64,000 nt of DNA, from positions 1-64,000 of the forward strand of contig JARIBI010000203.1 in NCBI GenBank assembly GCA_029257435.1. The letters are read 5' to 3'. Each line of letters begins with the position of its first letter. The first letter of the stretch is position 1. The notes beneath the pieces are model-generated. The model saw only the letters and a program-made list of their open reading frames with translations, had not been told where the DNA came from and did not search any database. The translations under genes were made by a program, and so were the position numbers. Positions 34,418 through 42,908 of this stretch are shown one piece after another. This stretch comes from Sporosarcina sp. (GTDB taxonomy: Bacteria > Bacillota > Bacilli > Bacillales_A > Planococcaceae).

Positions 34418-36624
34418 TCGCACTCCTCAATTTCTGAAGCTGTTGAACGCGTATAGTACGTTGTTTTCATGCCCGATTTCCAAGCTTGCAAGTGGAGGTT
34501 AAGCAAGACAGAAGCACGGATATTATTCGGCACATAGAAGTTGAAAGAAATCGATTGGTCGATGTGACGCTGACGTGCAGCATTTTGCTTAATCGACCAG
34601 CGCTGATCGACAATATATGCAGAACGACGGTAAACATCGTACGTATTGTGGTTCAAGTCCGGTGCAATGACCGGTAATTTGTAATCTTTCTTTTCTTCAT
34701 GATAGAACGGTTTGAACACAGGGTCGATTGATGCTGTAGAACCTGCGATGACGGATGTTGAACTGTTCGGTGCAACCGCCATCAGGTAACCATTACGAAT
34801 TCCTGTTTCCGCAACGTTTTTACGTAGCTCGTTCCATTCGTCTGAAACGTATTCGCGTTTGTCGAAGTACGCTCCTGTTTCCCAATCGGACCCTTCGAAC
34901 AATGGGTACGCTCCCTTTTCGCCAGCAATTTCCATAGAAGATCGAATCGTTAAGTATGCAATTTGTTCGTACAGGCGATCTGCGAATTCAACCGCATCGT
35001 CCGACTCCCACTGAATTCCTTCAAGTGCAAGAAGGTGGTGCCATCCGAAAGTTCCAAGTCCAATTCCGCGGTAACGGCTATTTGTACGCTGTGCTTGAAC
35101 TACTGGAATCTTGTTCAAGTCAATTACGTTATCGAGCATGCGAACTTGAATCGGTATTAAACGCTCCAGAACGCCTGCAGGAACAGCTTTCCCTAAGTTG
35201 ACGGAGGATAAGTTACAAACTACGAAGTCGCCTGGTTTTGAACGTGTCACAACGATATCGTCTTCCAATGTGACAGACTCAAATTCCGTAGCGCTCATGT
35301 TTTGCATGATTTCTGAACATAAGTTACTTGAATACACGATACCTGCGTGCTTATTCGGGTTTGCACGATTCACTTCATCCCGATAGAACATATATGGCGT
35401 ACCTGTTTCAAGCTGGCTGCGCATAATGCGTTTCATAATTTCAATCGCCGGCACAGTTTCTTTCGAAATTTCCGGATGATTCACACACGCTTCGTAGCGC
35501 TCGCGGAATGTACCGGCACCCTTCGCTTCATCATAAGAGTCTTCTAGTGAATATCCCATTACCGTACGAACTTCATGCGGGTCAAACAAATGCCAGTCAG
35601 CGCGGGCATCGACAGCTTCCATGAATAAGTCAGGTAAGCAGACACCTGTGAAAATATCATGTGCGCGAAGACGCTCATCTCCGTTATTCAATTTAAGATC
35701 CAGGAATGTGAAAATATCTTTATGCCAAACATCCAGATAAACAGCTACTGCCCCTTGACGCTGTCCGAGCTGATCTACGCTTACTGCTGTGTTATTCAAT
35801 TGTTTGATCCAAGGAAGCACTCCGCTTGAAGCGCCTTTGAATCCGCGGATTGATGACCCGCGTGAGCGTACTTTCCCCATATAGACGCCAATTCCGCCGC
35901 CATATTTCGACAAGTTTGCGATATCCGTGTTGCTATTATAAATTCCAGTTAATGAATCATCGACTGTGTCAATGAAACAACTGGACAGCTGGCCATGCGG
36001 TTTTCCTGCATTTGATAGCGTAGGCGTTGCAACTGTCATGTACAGGTTGCTCATCGCCCAATAGGCTTCAGCGATTTTACCAATGCGATCGCCTGTTTCG
36101 CGCTGCATGAGAGTCATTGCAATAACAAGCCAGCGCTCTTGAGGCAGCTCTACAGCAACTTTTGAGTAGTTTACCGCTGCGTAGCGATCCATCAGCGTTT
36201 TCAAGCCGATATATGTAAACAGCTTGTCCCGCTCGGGTTTAATGAGAGCTCCAATTGCTGTCAACTCGTCTGTTGAATAGTTTTTCATCAAGTCTTCCGT
36301 ATAAAGACCCTGCTCGACAAGAGACGCGACGTGACCCGCAAAGTTCGAATAGACCGCCGCTCCGCGAAGCTGTTGCTGATCGGCATATAATTTTTGCAAG
36401 TAAAGACGCGCTGCGACAAACGTCCAATAACTGGATGCTTCATCAATTAGACTTAACGATTCAAGAATCATCGCTTTTGACCATTCAGCAATTCCGCCCT
36501 CAGCATGTTTTGAAAGCCATTTATCACTCGCTTGTGTGAGTGGTGCAATTCGTTCCGCCCCAAATTCCTCCTGTAAAGCTTCCAGCACGCGTGTTGTATC
36601 ATTCGTTTCGCGGGTTAGTGTCAT
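34402..36624 (-). CDS. nrdE: Class I ribonucleotide reductase alpha subunit
   Basis: Catalytic subunit that reduces ribonucleotides to deoxyribonucleotides; about 740 residues. Active-site cysteines are in LSSCFIDTVDD, the radical cysteine in SSNLCSEIMQN, and the C-terminal shuttle pair is ECEWC at the very end. The tyrosine relay and PNSSTSVIAGSTASIDP loop are present. The N-terminal 100 residues only partly resemble an ATP-cone (no KRDG-type motif seen), so overall activity control by dATP may be absent. ATG at 36624 follows AAGGAGACGGTCGAT. Two NrdR-type boxes lie upstream. Confidence 0.93.
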   Translation of the reverse strand: MTLTRETNDTTRVLEALQEEFGAERIAPLTQASDKWLSKHAEGGIAEWSKAMILESLSLIDEASSYWTFVAARLYLQKLYADQQQLRGAAVYSNFAGHVASLVEQGLYTEDLMKNYSTDELTAIGALIKPERDKLFTYIGLKTLMDRYAAVNYSKVAVELPQERWLVIAMTLMQRETGDRIGKIAEAYWAMSNLYMTVATPTLSNAGKPHGQLSSCFIDTVDDSLTGIYNSNTDIANLSKYGGGIGVYMGKVRSRGSSIRGFKGASSGVLPWIKQLNNTAVSVDQLGQRQGAVAVYLDVWHKDIFTFLDLKLNNGDERLRAHDIFTGVCLPDLFMEAVDARADWHLFDPHEVRTVMGYSLEDSYDEAKGAGTFRERYEACVNHPEISKETVPAIEIMKRIMRSQLETGTPYMFYRDEVNRANPNKHAGIVYSSNLCSEIMQNMSATEFESVTLEDDIVVTRSKPGDFVVCNLSSVNLGKAVPAGVLERLIPIQVRMLDNVIDLNKIPVVQAQRTNSRYRGIGLGTFGWHHLLALEGIQWESDDAVEFADRLYEQIAYLTIRSSMEIAGEKGAYPLFEGSDWETGAYFDKREYVSDEWNELRKNVAETGIRNGYLMAVAPNSSTSVIAGSTASIDPVFKPFYHEEKKDYKLPVIAPDLNHNTYDVYRRSAYIVDQRWSIKQNAARQRHIDQSISFNFYVPNNIRASVLLNLHLQAWKSGMKTTYYTRSTASEIEECEWCHS

Positions 36625-36736
36625 ATCGACCGTCTCCTTCCATTTTCTTTCATATTTCAACAATTAAAAAAGAGCTGAGAAAACGCGTTTCAGAGGCGTT
36701 TCCTGCGAAAGCCTTTATGACGGCATTTCGGCATCA

Positions 36737-36752
36737 GCACTATATATAGTGT
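36737..36752. promoter_or_regulatory. NrdR box 1
   Basis: GCACTATATATAGTGT matches the NrdR consensus (acaCwAtATaTwGtgt) at 15 of 16 positions. It lies just downstream of the predicted -10 element. Confidence 0.85.
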
Positions 36753-36758
36753 TTATAT

Positions 36759-36787
36759 TCTTTATCTACCCTAACATCTTGTGTCAA
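36759..36787 (-). promoter_or_regulatory. Promoter of the nrd operon
   Basis: Minus strand: -35 TTGACA (36782-36787), 17-bp spacer, -10 TAAAGA (36759-36764). Both NrdR boxes flank or overlap it. Confidence 0.72.
36769..36784. promoter_or_regulatory. NrdR box 2 (weaker)
   Basis: CCCTAACATCTTGTGT matches the NrdR consensus at about 11 of 16 positions. Its centre lies 32 bp from the centre of box 1, three helical turns, the spacing typical of paired NrdR sites; it overlaps the -35 element. Confidence 0.65.
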
Positions 36788-36825
36788 AACAGTAAATAGG
36801 CAAAAAGGGACGTAAATTTTTCTTC

Positions 36826-36841
36826 TTCACTTGCAAGTGAA
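36826..36841. promoter_or_regulatory. 16-bp perfect palindrome upstream of the nrd promoter
   Basis: TTCACTTGCAAGTGAA, about 40 bp upstream of the nrd -35 box. No known factor recognised. The rest of the gap to 36994 shows no gene. Confidence 0.45.
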
Positions 36842-36994
36842 TTTACACCCGGGATTTTTCCTCGAAATATTAGTTTATCACACATTCATGCCAGAACGTT
36901 ACTTGTACCGCTCCAAATTATTAGAAACAAAATCCTTGCTCTTTTCTTCCTATTCGGCTTATCAGATAGATGCATTTTCATGCATGGCAAATTT

Positions 36995-37034
36995 AAAACA
37001 GAGGAGAAATTTTGAAATCTCACCCTCTGTTTTT
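36995..37034 (-). terminator. Terminator after the chemoreceptor gene
   Basis: On the minus strand AAAACAGAGG pairs with CCTCTGTTTT; the inner bases GTGAGATTT and AAATTTCTC extend the stem imperfectly. A T-rich tail follows. Confidence 0.75.
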
Positions 37035-37055
37035 AAAAGTTTACATCTAATGGTT

Positions 37056-39173
37056 CTATTCCTGTTTTGCGAGTTCAAAGCGCTCAACGACTAGTTGCAG
37101 TTCACTAGCGATTCTTGTCATTTGCTGGACCGAGTCTGCAACACGCTCTAACTCATGCTGCTGGGCGACTGATGACGCACTTACTTGCTCCGCAGATGCT
37201 GCGGTCTCTTCTGAAACTGCTGAAACGCTTTGAATTGCCAAGATTGCCTGTTCTTTGTTCGCAATCATTTCTGATAGATTCCCAGAGAGTTCTGCAATGG
37301 ATTTATTCATTTCATCTGTCAGCTGCGCATTAAGCGTGAATGATTCTTCTGTACTTGCTACAGACTCACTCTGACTCTTCATCGATTTTGTATTTTGAGC
37401 AATTACTTCTACAGTCGCTCTCGACTGGTCTAAAATTTCTTGAACAGTCTGCTGAATCGTTCCTGTCTCACGACTTGACTGCTCTGCAAGCTTACGCACT
37501 TCGTCAGCAACTACAGCAAATCCTTTGCCATGCTCACCTGCCCGTGCTGCTTCAATGCTCGCGTTAAGCGCCAGCAAGTTGGTTTGGGCCGTGATTTCCT
37601 GTATGGATGTGATAACGCGGTTAATCCCAGAAATCTTTTCTGTCAAGGCTGTCATTTGCTGCTCCACTTGTTCGTTCATACGGTTCGCCAGCTCATTTTG
37701 TTCGCGCAGACGATCGACTTCTGTAAGCCCGTTTTGCGTAGACTCCACCGTTTGACGGGATAAGCCATCCATATTTTCAGAAAGTGCCGCAATCGCAGTG
37801 ATCTGCTCTGCCAGATCTCCCATGTGGTGGCTCGTCTCTTCCGTATCTTCTGATTGTTTAGATGCTCCTTGAGCAATCTCTTCGGTCGCAACAGAGACCT
37901 CTTGGCTAGACGCAACAATTTCTTCAAATGCGTGATTTACCTGTGCGGACGAATCTGTAAGCCGTGATGAAGCAGACAGCACTTCTGCAAGTGCTTCATT
38001 TGTCTGGCTGAGCATATGATTATATGAAACGGCAACAGAACCAATTTCGTCTTGCTTCAGCTTACTCACATCAACTTGTTCCGTTAAATCTCCCGAAGCT
38101 GCCATTTCCATCGATTTCTGTACGCGTGTCAACGGATTTATATGGCGATATACAAAGAACGCCGTAACAAGACCCATTAATACTACGATAACAGCTGCCG
38201 CAATTAGCGTAAAAATGACAATACGTTCAAACGGCCCGATGATGACCCCGCGCGGCAATACCGTTTGTACGGACCACGTCTCTTCAAAACCGTTCAATGT
38301 AATCGGTGCAAAGACGTTAAATGCTTTTTCGTTATAGGTTTTCGAATCCACATATAGTGAATTTGCTTTTCCTGCCTTTAATTTGTCTTTCACAGGCTGC
38401 CAATCGATGGCGTCCTTCATATTCGAATTATTCATTTGCTCTTTCAGACTGTTTTGGATCAGAACGCCATCATCAGATATGACGGAAGCATATCCGCCTT
38501 CAGGGGCAATTTCCTTTGTTAATCCGGCTAGAAATTCCAGTGACATATTCGCACTAATAACCCCTGTGAAGTCACCGCTTTTAGATAGTAACGGCACTGT
38601 TAATGAAGTGAAGCTCATGTTCTTTCCATCTACCTCATACGAAATCGGTTCTTGGAGGTAAGACTTTTTATCAGACTTCGGATTTAAGTACCAATCCCCC
38701 CCGCCTGATTCTTCATAGCCACTTGCAGAATTTATTTGAATGCCATCTTCGGTTTTCAATAAAAAAGGAATGAATCGTCCTTCTGAATCTATCAGTTTCT
38801 GCTCAGAATCTGATAGACCGTCTGTAGAAAGAACACCTTTTTCAAACACAGCACTCATGCTGACCGCATTCGGATTGCCTTCGAGATTTGCTTGAAGAAC
38901 TGATAATACATCCGTCGCAGCTAATTTCGAATTCGAATTCATCGTTTCCAATACTCGTTTTGTTGTACTAAGCGATTCATCTGTTTGCTTAAACTGTTCA
39001 CCCAGCTTTAATGCAACTCGTTCTGTATCCTTTGTTGAGAGCTCTTCAGCGTCATTAACAGTAATGCTGTGGGTGTAGATCATAGTTCCCAATGCATAGA
39101 GTGCAAATAATAAGAGAAAGACTCCTATTATGAGCGTGGACAGTTTAAATACGATACTTTTCGATTTTTTCAT
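37056..39173 (-). CDS. Methyl-accepting chemotaxis protein with double Cache sensor domain
   Basis: Membrane chemoreceptor of 705 residues. Helix 1 at about 10-32, an extracytoplasmic Cache-type ligand domain at about 35-300 (with [21 protein letters not shown] and [21 protein letters not shown]), helix 2 near 312-335, HAMP near 336-390, and the long cytoplasmic signalling coil. The hairpin tip is conserved: [20 protein letters not shown] followed by [19 protein letters not shown]. The ligand is unknown; many relatives bind amino acids, and an alanine-type symporter gene lies directly upstream. Transcribed from its own promoter, with a terminator in front and behind. Confidence 0.94.
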   Translation of the reverse strand: MKKSKSIVFKLSTLIIGVFLLLFALYALGTMIYTHSITVNDAEELSTKDTERVALKLGEQFKQTDESLSTTKRVLETMNSNSKLAATDVLSVLQANLEGNPNAVSMSAVFEKGVLSTDGLSDSEQKLIDSEGRFIPFLLKTEDGIQINSASGYEESGGGDWYLNPKSDKKSYLQEPISYEVDGKNMSFTSLTVPLLSKSGDFTGVISANMSLEFLAGLTKEIAPEGGYASVISDDGVLIQNSLKEQMNNSNMKDAIDWQPVKDKLKAGKANSLYVDSKTYNEKAFNVFAPITLNGFEETWSVQTVLPRGVIIGPFERIVIFTLIAAAVIVVLMGLVTAFFVYRHINPLTRVQKSMEMAASGDLTEQVDVSKLKQDEIGSVAVSYNHMLSQTNEALAEVLSASSRLTDSSAQVNHAFEEIVASSQEVSVATEEIAQGASKQSEDTEETSHHMGDLAEQITAIAALSENMDGLSRQTVESTQNGLTEVDRLREQNELANRMNEQVEQQMTALTEKISGINRVITSIQEITAQTNLLALNASIEAARAGEHGKGFAVVADEVRKLAEQSSRETGTIQQTVQEILDQSRATVEVIAQNTKSMKSQSESVASTEESFTLNAQLTDEMNKSIAELSGNLSEMIANKEQAILAIQSVSAVSEETAASAEQVSASSVAQQHELERVADSVQQMTRIASELQLVVERFELAKQE

Positions 39174-39207
39174 TGTGAACTTCCCTTCTGATTCTTGCAG
39201 CTTAGTG

Positions 39208-39236
39208 ATTATACCTAATTACCCATACAATGAAAA
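39208..39236 (-). promoter_or_regulatory. Promoter of the chemoreceptor gene
   Basis: Minus strand: -35 TTTTCA (39231-39236), 17-bp spacer, -10 TATAAT (39208-39213). Looks like the main sigma factor rather than sigma-D. Confidence 0.55.
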
Positions 39237-39256
39237 CACTTTGGACCTTTAGACAC

Positions 39257-39298
39257 AAAATGGTCACTGGACGATTGACTCATCCAGTGACCATTTTT
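39257..39298 (-). terminator. Terminator after the symporter gene
   Basis: Perfect 12-bp stem ATGGTCACTGGA / TCCAGTGACCAT with an 11-base loop, flanked by A and T runs on both sides; can work in both directions. Confidence 0.92.
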
Positions 39299-39317
39299 CA
39301 TTTTCAACTGCATAAAT

Positions 39318-40724
39318 TTACTTAGGTTGTTCCTCGCCCCAGCACTCAGTTCCCTTTAAACCGGGAATGGATTTTGCTTCAAATCTAGGATTCAACCCTT
39401 TTCTGCGCTGAAACGTAAAGTCATCCAAGACCTTGAATGCAGTGCGACTTAAGATTGCAATGACAATGAGGTTTAATACAGCCATCAGACCCATGAAGAC
39501 ATCTGCAAGATCCCATACTGTCTGTACTTTCGCCATCGCACCGAACATGACCATGCCAAGTACGGCGATCCGATATACCGTCATCCAAATCTTGTGCGCA
39601 TTAATGAATTCAATATTTGTTTCACCATAATAATAGTTTCCGATAATCGAGCTGAATGCAAAGAACAAAATAGCAATGGCTACAAAATAAGGAGCCCACG
39701 AGCCTACGTGTTCTGCCATGGAAGCTTGCGTTAACAAAATTCCATCTGTTTCACCTTTATCATAAAGTCCAGCAAGCAAAATAATGAATGCTGTCGCCGA
39801 ACAAATAATGATTGTATCGAAAAAGACTCCAAGACTTTGAACGAGTCCCTGTTTAGCAGGGTGCGTTACGTTCGCTGTCGCGGCAGCATTTGGAACACTA
39901 CCCATACCTGCTTCGTTCGAGAATAATCCACGACGAACACCTTGCATAATGGCAGCCCCGACACCGCCGCCTACCATTTCTTTCACGCCGAATGCATGCT
40001 CAACAATTAACGTAATCATCGCAGGGATTTCAGTAATATTGATAATAACAATATACAACGCTACTATAATATAAAGTGTGGCCATTACAGGCACGATCGC
40101 TTGTGTCACTTTAACGATTCGTTTAACACCGCCAAATATAATGATTGCGGTTAACATAACAAGAATAATACCTACAGCCCAATCGGGAACATTAAACACA
40201 TCTGAAAACGACTGACTGATCGTATTTGACTGTACCGCGTTAAAAATGAAGCCGAAACATAGTGTTAGTAATATAGCAAAAACAATTCCTAAACCTCTTA
40301 GTCCCAAAGCCTTTTGCATATAATACGCAGGCCCGCCTCGGAATGTATCCCCGTCACGCACTTTATAGACTTGAGCTAATGTACTTTCAATGAAAGCAGT
40401 TGCCATTCCTATAATTGCAATAATCCACATCCAAAAGACTGCCCCCGGTCCGCCGATTCCAATGGCAAGAGCAACACCTGTCACGTTTCCGGTACCTACA
40501 CGAGAAGCAGCACTGATTGTGAACGCTTGAAATGCCGAAACCCCATCTTCGCTATCTTTCTTTTCAGTAATTAAACGGAACATCTCGCCGAAGAGACGGA
40601 ATTGAACAAACTTCGTTCCGATGGTGAAGTAAAGTCCAAGCACCAGCAACAGGCCGATAAGTACGTATGACCATAAATAATTATTGAATGAACCTGTTAC
40701 CCAATTCATAAAATCTGTTAGCAT
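39318..40724 (-). CDS. alsT: Alanine/glycine:cation (sodium) symporter, AGCS family
   Basis: Sodium-coupled amino-acid importer with about ten helices, 468 residues. Family signatures: SRVGTGNVTGVALAIGIGGPGAVFWMW in the second helix region, GGPAYYMQKALG, GVRRGLFSNEAGMGSVPNAAATA and SSIIGNYYYGE. The substrate is likely alanine, glycine or glutamine; sequence alone does not decide. Start ATG behind GGAGGTGCAGCTGG. Own terminator. Confidence 0.93.
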   Translation of the reverse strand: MLTDFMNWVTGSFNNYLWSYVLIGLLLVLGLYFTIGTKFVQFRLFGEMFRLITEKKDSEDGVSAFQAFTISAASRVGTGNVTGVALAIGIGGPGAVFWMWIIAIIGMATAFIESTLAQVYKVRDGDTFRGGPAYYMQKALGLRGLGIVFAILLTLCFGFIFNAVQSNTISQSFSDVFNVPDWAVGIILVMLTAIIIFGGVKRIVKVTQAIVPVMATLYIIVALYIVIINITEIPAMITLIVEHAFGVKEMVGGGVGAAIMQGVRRGLFSNEAGMGSVPNAAATANVTHPAKQGLVQSLGVFFDTIIICSATAFIILLAGLYDKGETDGILLTQASMAEHVGSWAPYFVAIAILFFAFSSIIGNYYYGETNIEFINAHKIWMTVYRIAVLGMVMFGAMAKVQTVWDLADVFMGLMAVLNLIVIAILSRTAFKVLDDFTFQRRKGLNPRFEAKSIPGLKGTECWGEEQPK

Positions 40725-40807
40725 CCAGCTGCACCTCCAATTTTAGTTTCTAGTTAAACCTATATTCATCTCGTTTCTTCTGTACCCTCTTTTTTTATCG
40801 TATAGAC

Positions 40808-40842
40808 AAAAAAGTGCCGATGGTTTAGTAAACCACCGACAC
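40808..40842 (-). terminator. Terminator after cheV
   Basis: On the minus strand AGTGTCGGTGGTTTA pairs with TAAACCATCGGCACT, followed by TTTTTTGTC. Confidence 0.88.
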
Positions 40843-40882
40843 TATGTGAATTGCAATAGAAATTACTATTCACCGAATATTT

Positions 40883-41785
40883 TTATAGTACGTATTGATC
40901 GATTTTCAAAACCAGCTCCGCAATTTCCGGTTTGCTGATCTGCTCATCTGCACCCACACTCGTTCCTTTATGTTTTAATTCATCTGTGATTAATGAAGAG
41001 AAGATGATGACAGGTAATTTCGCAAGTCCTTTATGCTCTCTGATTCTTCTAGTGAAATGATGACCATCCATTTGCGGCATTTCGATATCTGTGATGACGA
41101 GTTGAATTGTATCCGAAACGTCTTCAGTTTCTGCTAAATTCTCCAGATACGCGAGTGCATCTTTACCATTCTCGAAGAATTCCACTTTATCATAACCCGC
41201 TTCGGATAATGTGGATTGCAGCAATTTACGTAAAAGTGGTGAGTCTTCTGCAACGAGCAATCGTTTATCCGAACGTTCCCGCTTACCCAGCTTCTTAATT
41301 TGTTCCATGCGGATTCCTGTTTCAGGACTAATCTCCATAACGATTTTTTCAAAGTCCAGCAGCAGCATCATCTCTCCGCCCAGCTTGATGACGCCAATGA
41401 CCGGAGATGTTTCTGCCGAGTAAGCACCAGATGGCTTCTCAATCGCATCCCATGAAATCCGGTGAATCATCGTCACGTTGTGCACGTGGAATACAACTTG
41501 CTGTTTGTTGAATGAAGAAACGATGTATTTATCATTTTGCGGGTTTGCAGATGGTCCCATCCCTAATACTCGCTCCATATTAATGACAGGCAAAATTTCA
41601 CCGCGCAATTGAATGATTCCTTCCACTGCAGGATCCGCATGAGGAATTGGTGTGATTGGCATCGGCACGATAATTTCTTTTACTTTAATGACATTGATGC
41701 CATAGCGGCTGCCCGCTACTTCGAACTCTACGATTTCCAGTTCATTTGTTCCACTCTCTAATAGTATTCCGCTTTCATAAGCCAT
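40883..41785 (-). CDS. cheV: Chemotaxis protein CheV
   Basis: Coupling protein of 300 residues: CheW-like domain at about 15-155 (VEFEVAGSRYGINVIKVKEI, GIIQLRGEILPVINMERVLG) joined to a receiver domain from about 175 with phospho-acceptor Asp233 (LVITDIEMPQMDG). Links chemoreceptors to CheA and takes part in adaptation. Single gene with its own terminator; close to a chemoreceptor gene. Confidence 0.96.
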   Translation of the reverse strand: MAYESGILLESGTNELEIVEFEVAGSRYGINVIKVKEIIVPMPITPIPHADPAVEGIIQLRGEILPVINMERVLGMGPSANPQNDKYIVSSFNKQQVVFHVHNVTMIHRISWDAIEKPSGAYSAETSPVIGVIKLGGEMMLLLDFEKIVMEISPETGIRMEQIKKLGKRERSDKRLLVAEDSPLLRKLLQSTLSEAGYDKVEFFENGKDALAYLENLAETEDVSDTIQLVITDIEMPQMDGHHFTRRIREHKGLAKLPVIIFSSLITDELKHKGTSVGADEQISKPEIAELVLKIDQYVL

Positions 41786-41983
41786 TGCATTCAGTCCTTT
41801 TCGCGTAGTCGCAATTTTTTCGTTCCATCCAAGCTCCGCCGTTCTGCGCGAAGCGGCTCTATTAGTCTATTTCGGCACAATGTACTACATGATTGAGGGC
41901 TCTTCCCTCTTTTTCTCAAATTGTGTGAATCTGTTGGCAGACTTGTGTCAGCTAAACTGGGTGAATTGCTTGTAGAATCGAGG
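41786..41983. other. Upstream region of cheV
   Basis: Non-coding; expected to contain the cheV promoter. No clear sigma-A or sigma-D promoter could be picked by eye. Confidence 0.4.
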
Positions 41984-42058
41984 AGTTGCTCATAAATTCT
42001 GGAATGTGATCATAACCCTCGCGTTCCGCTCATAAATCTCCATATGTGATCATAACCC
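41984..42058. repeat. Third 20-bp-period array, opposite orientation
   Basis: On the minus strand the units start TTATG at 42055, 42035, 42015 and 41995, exactly 20 bp apart, alternating TTATGATCAC and TTATGAGC heads. Same family as the 9306 array. It lies between the PepSY gene terminator and the cheV upstream region. Confidence 0.88.
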
Positions 42059-42068
42059 ATCATCCTAA

Positions 42069-42100
42069 AACAAAAAAACCAACCAGCGCTAGCTGATTGG
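42069..42100 (-). terminator. Terminator after the PepSY gene
   Basis: On the minus strand CCAATCAGC pairs with GCTGGTTGG across a TAGC loop, followed by TTTTTTTG. Confidence 0.87.
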
Positions 42101-42124
42101 CAGATTTTCATTCAAGACGCATTA

Positions 42125-42865
42125 TCAATCATCCCACGTGACGGACATGATTTTTCCAGAAATCGCATGAATTTGATAGGTTGCTTCATCAGGTCCATCC
42201 TCTACATCAATTTCAATTTCGATGAGATAATAACCGCCTTCTGACGTTTGGACAAAGTCCACGCCATCAACTTCACCATTCAATTGCGTCAAAGCAATTT
42301 TAATGGCTTGTTGTTTACTGATGATCACCGTGTTTTGCTGGGCCGGCTTATTTTCATGCCGGTTATTTGGATGATTATTGTACTGATTTTGCTGTTGCTG
42401 CGGCTTAGGAGTCTGTTTTGGCTCTGGCTTTGGCTGAGCCGGTGCAGGTTTCGGAGCCTCTGGCTGTGATTTTGGTTCTTCTGGTGCTGGCTTCACGGGC
42501 ACTTCTTCCGTTTTCCCAATCGATGGCTCGTCCTTCTTCTTATCTGCTTTTTCAGCAGCTTCCTTTTGCTTTGTTACTAATTCTTTAGAAGGCTCCTTCA
42601 AAATTATTGAGATTACTTTCCCCGTTGCTCCATCTACACGAACCAAATAGATGGATCCTTCTCGCGTAAGTGTCGCGCCATATATATCATCATTCAATAA
42701 CAAGTCGCTTACTTTTCCATTGTACATTTTTTCCAGTTGACTCTTAATCGAATCAGACGGAATCGTATCCGCATGAGACACAATACTCTTCATATAAAAT
42801 ATACCTGCAATGACTAGGAGCAGCACGAGACTGAATGGCAGCCAGAACTTTTTGCTCTTTTTCAT
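42125..42865 (-). CDS. PepSY domain membrane protein (YkoI-like)
   Basis: Membrane-anchored extracytoplasmic protein of 246 residues. Residues 8-25 are a membrane helix after a basic MKKSKK; a first PepSY-like repeat follows (SDSIKSQLEKMYNGKVSDLLL, TLTREGSIYLVRVDGATGKVISI). A charged, then proline-rich linker at about 95-165 (repeated P-K-P / P-E-P) leads to a second, clearer PepSY domain (ISKQQAIKIALTQLNGEVDGVDFVQ, YLIEIEIDVEDGPDEATYQIHAISGKIMSV). Such domains are thought to modulate extracellular activities or sense signals. It is 43 bp downstream of a histidine kinase gene, the same grouping as B. subtilis ykoG-ykoH-ykoI. Confidence 0.88.
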   Translation of the reverse strand: MKKSKKFWLPFSLVLLLVIAGIFYMKSIVSHADTIPSDSIKSQLEKMYNGKVSDLLLNDDIYGATLTREGSIYLVRVDGATGKVISIILKEPSKELVTKQKEAAEKADKKKDEPSIGKTEEVPVKPAPEEPKSQPEAPKPAPAQPKPEPKQTPKPQQQQNQYNNHPNNRHENKPAQQNTVIISKQQAIKIALTQLNGEVDGVDFVQTSEGGYYLIEIEIDVEDGPDEATYQIHAISGKIMSVTWDD

Positions 42866-42908
42866 ATCGACTCACCTCTCCTTTAGAGTACCAGACAGAC
42901 ATTAAAAT

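Noticed and set aside
36831..37094. Plus-strand 87-codon frame between nrdE and the chemoreceptor gene
   Set aside because: It covers the chemoreceptor terminator and the start of that gene on the other strand, and shows no family features.
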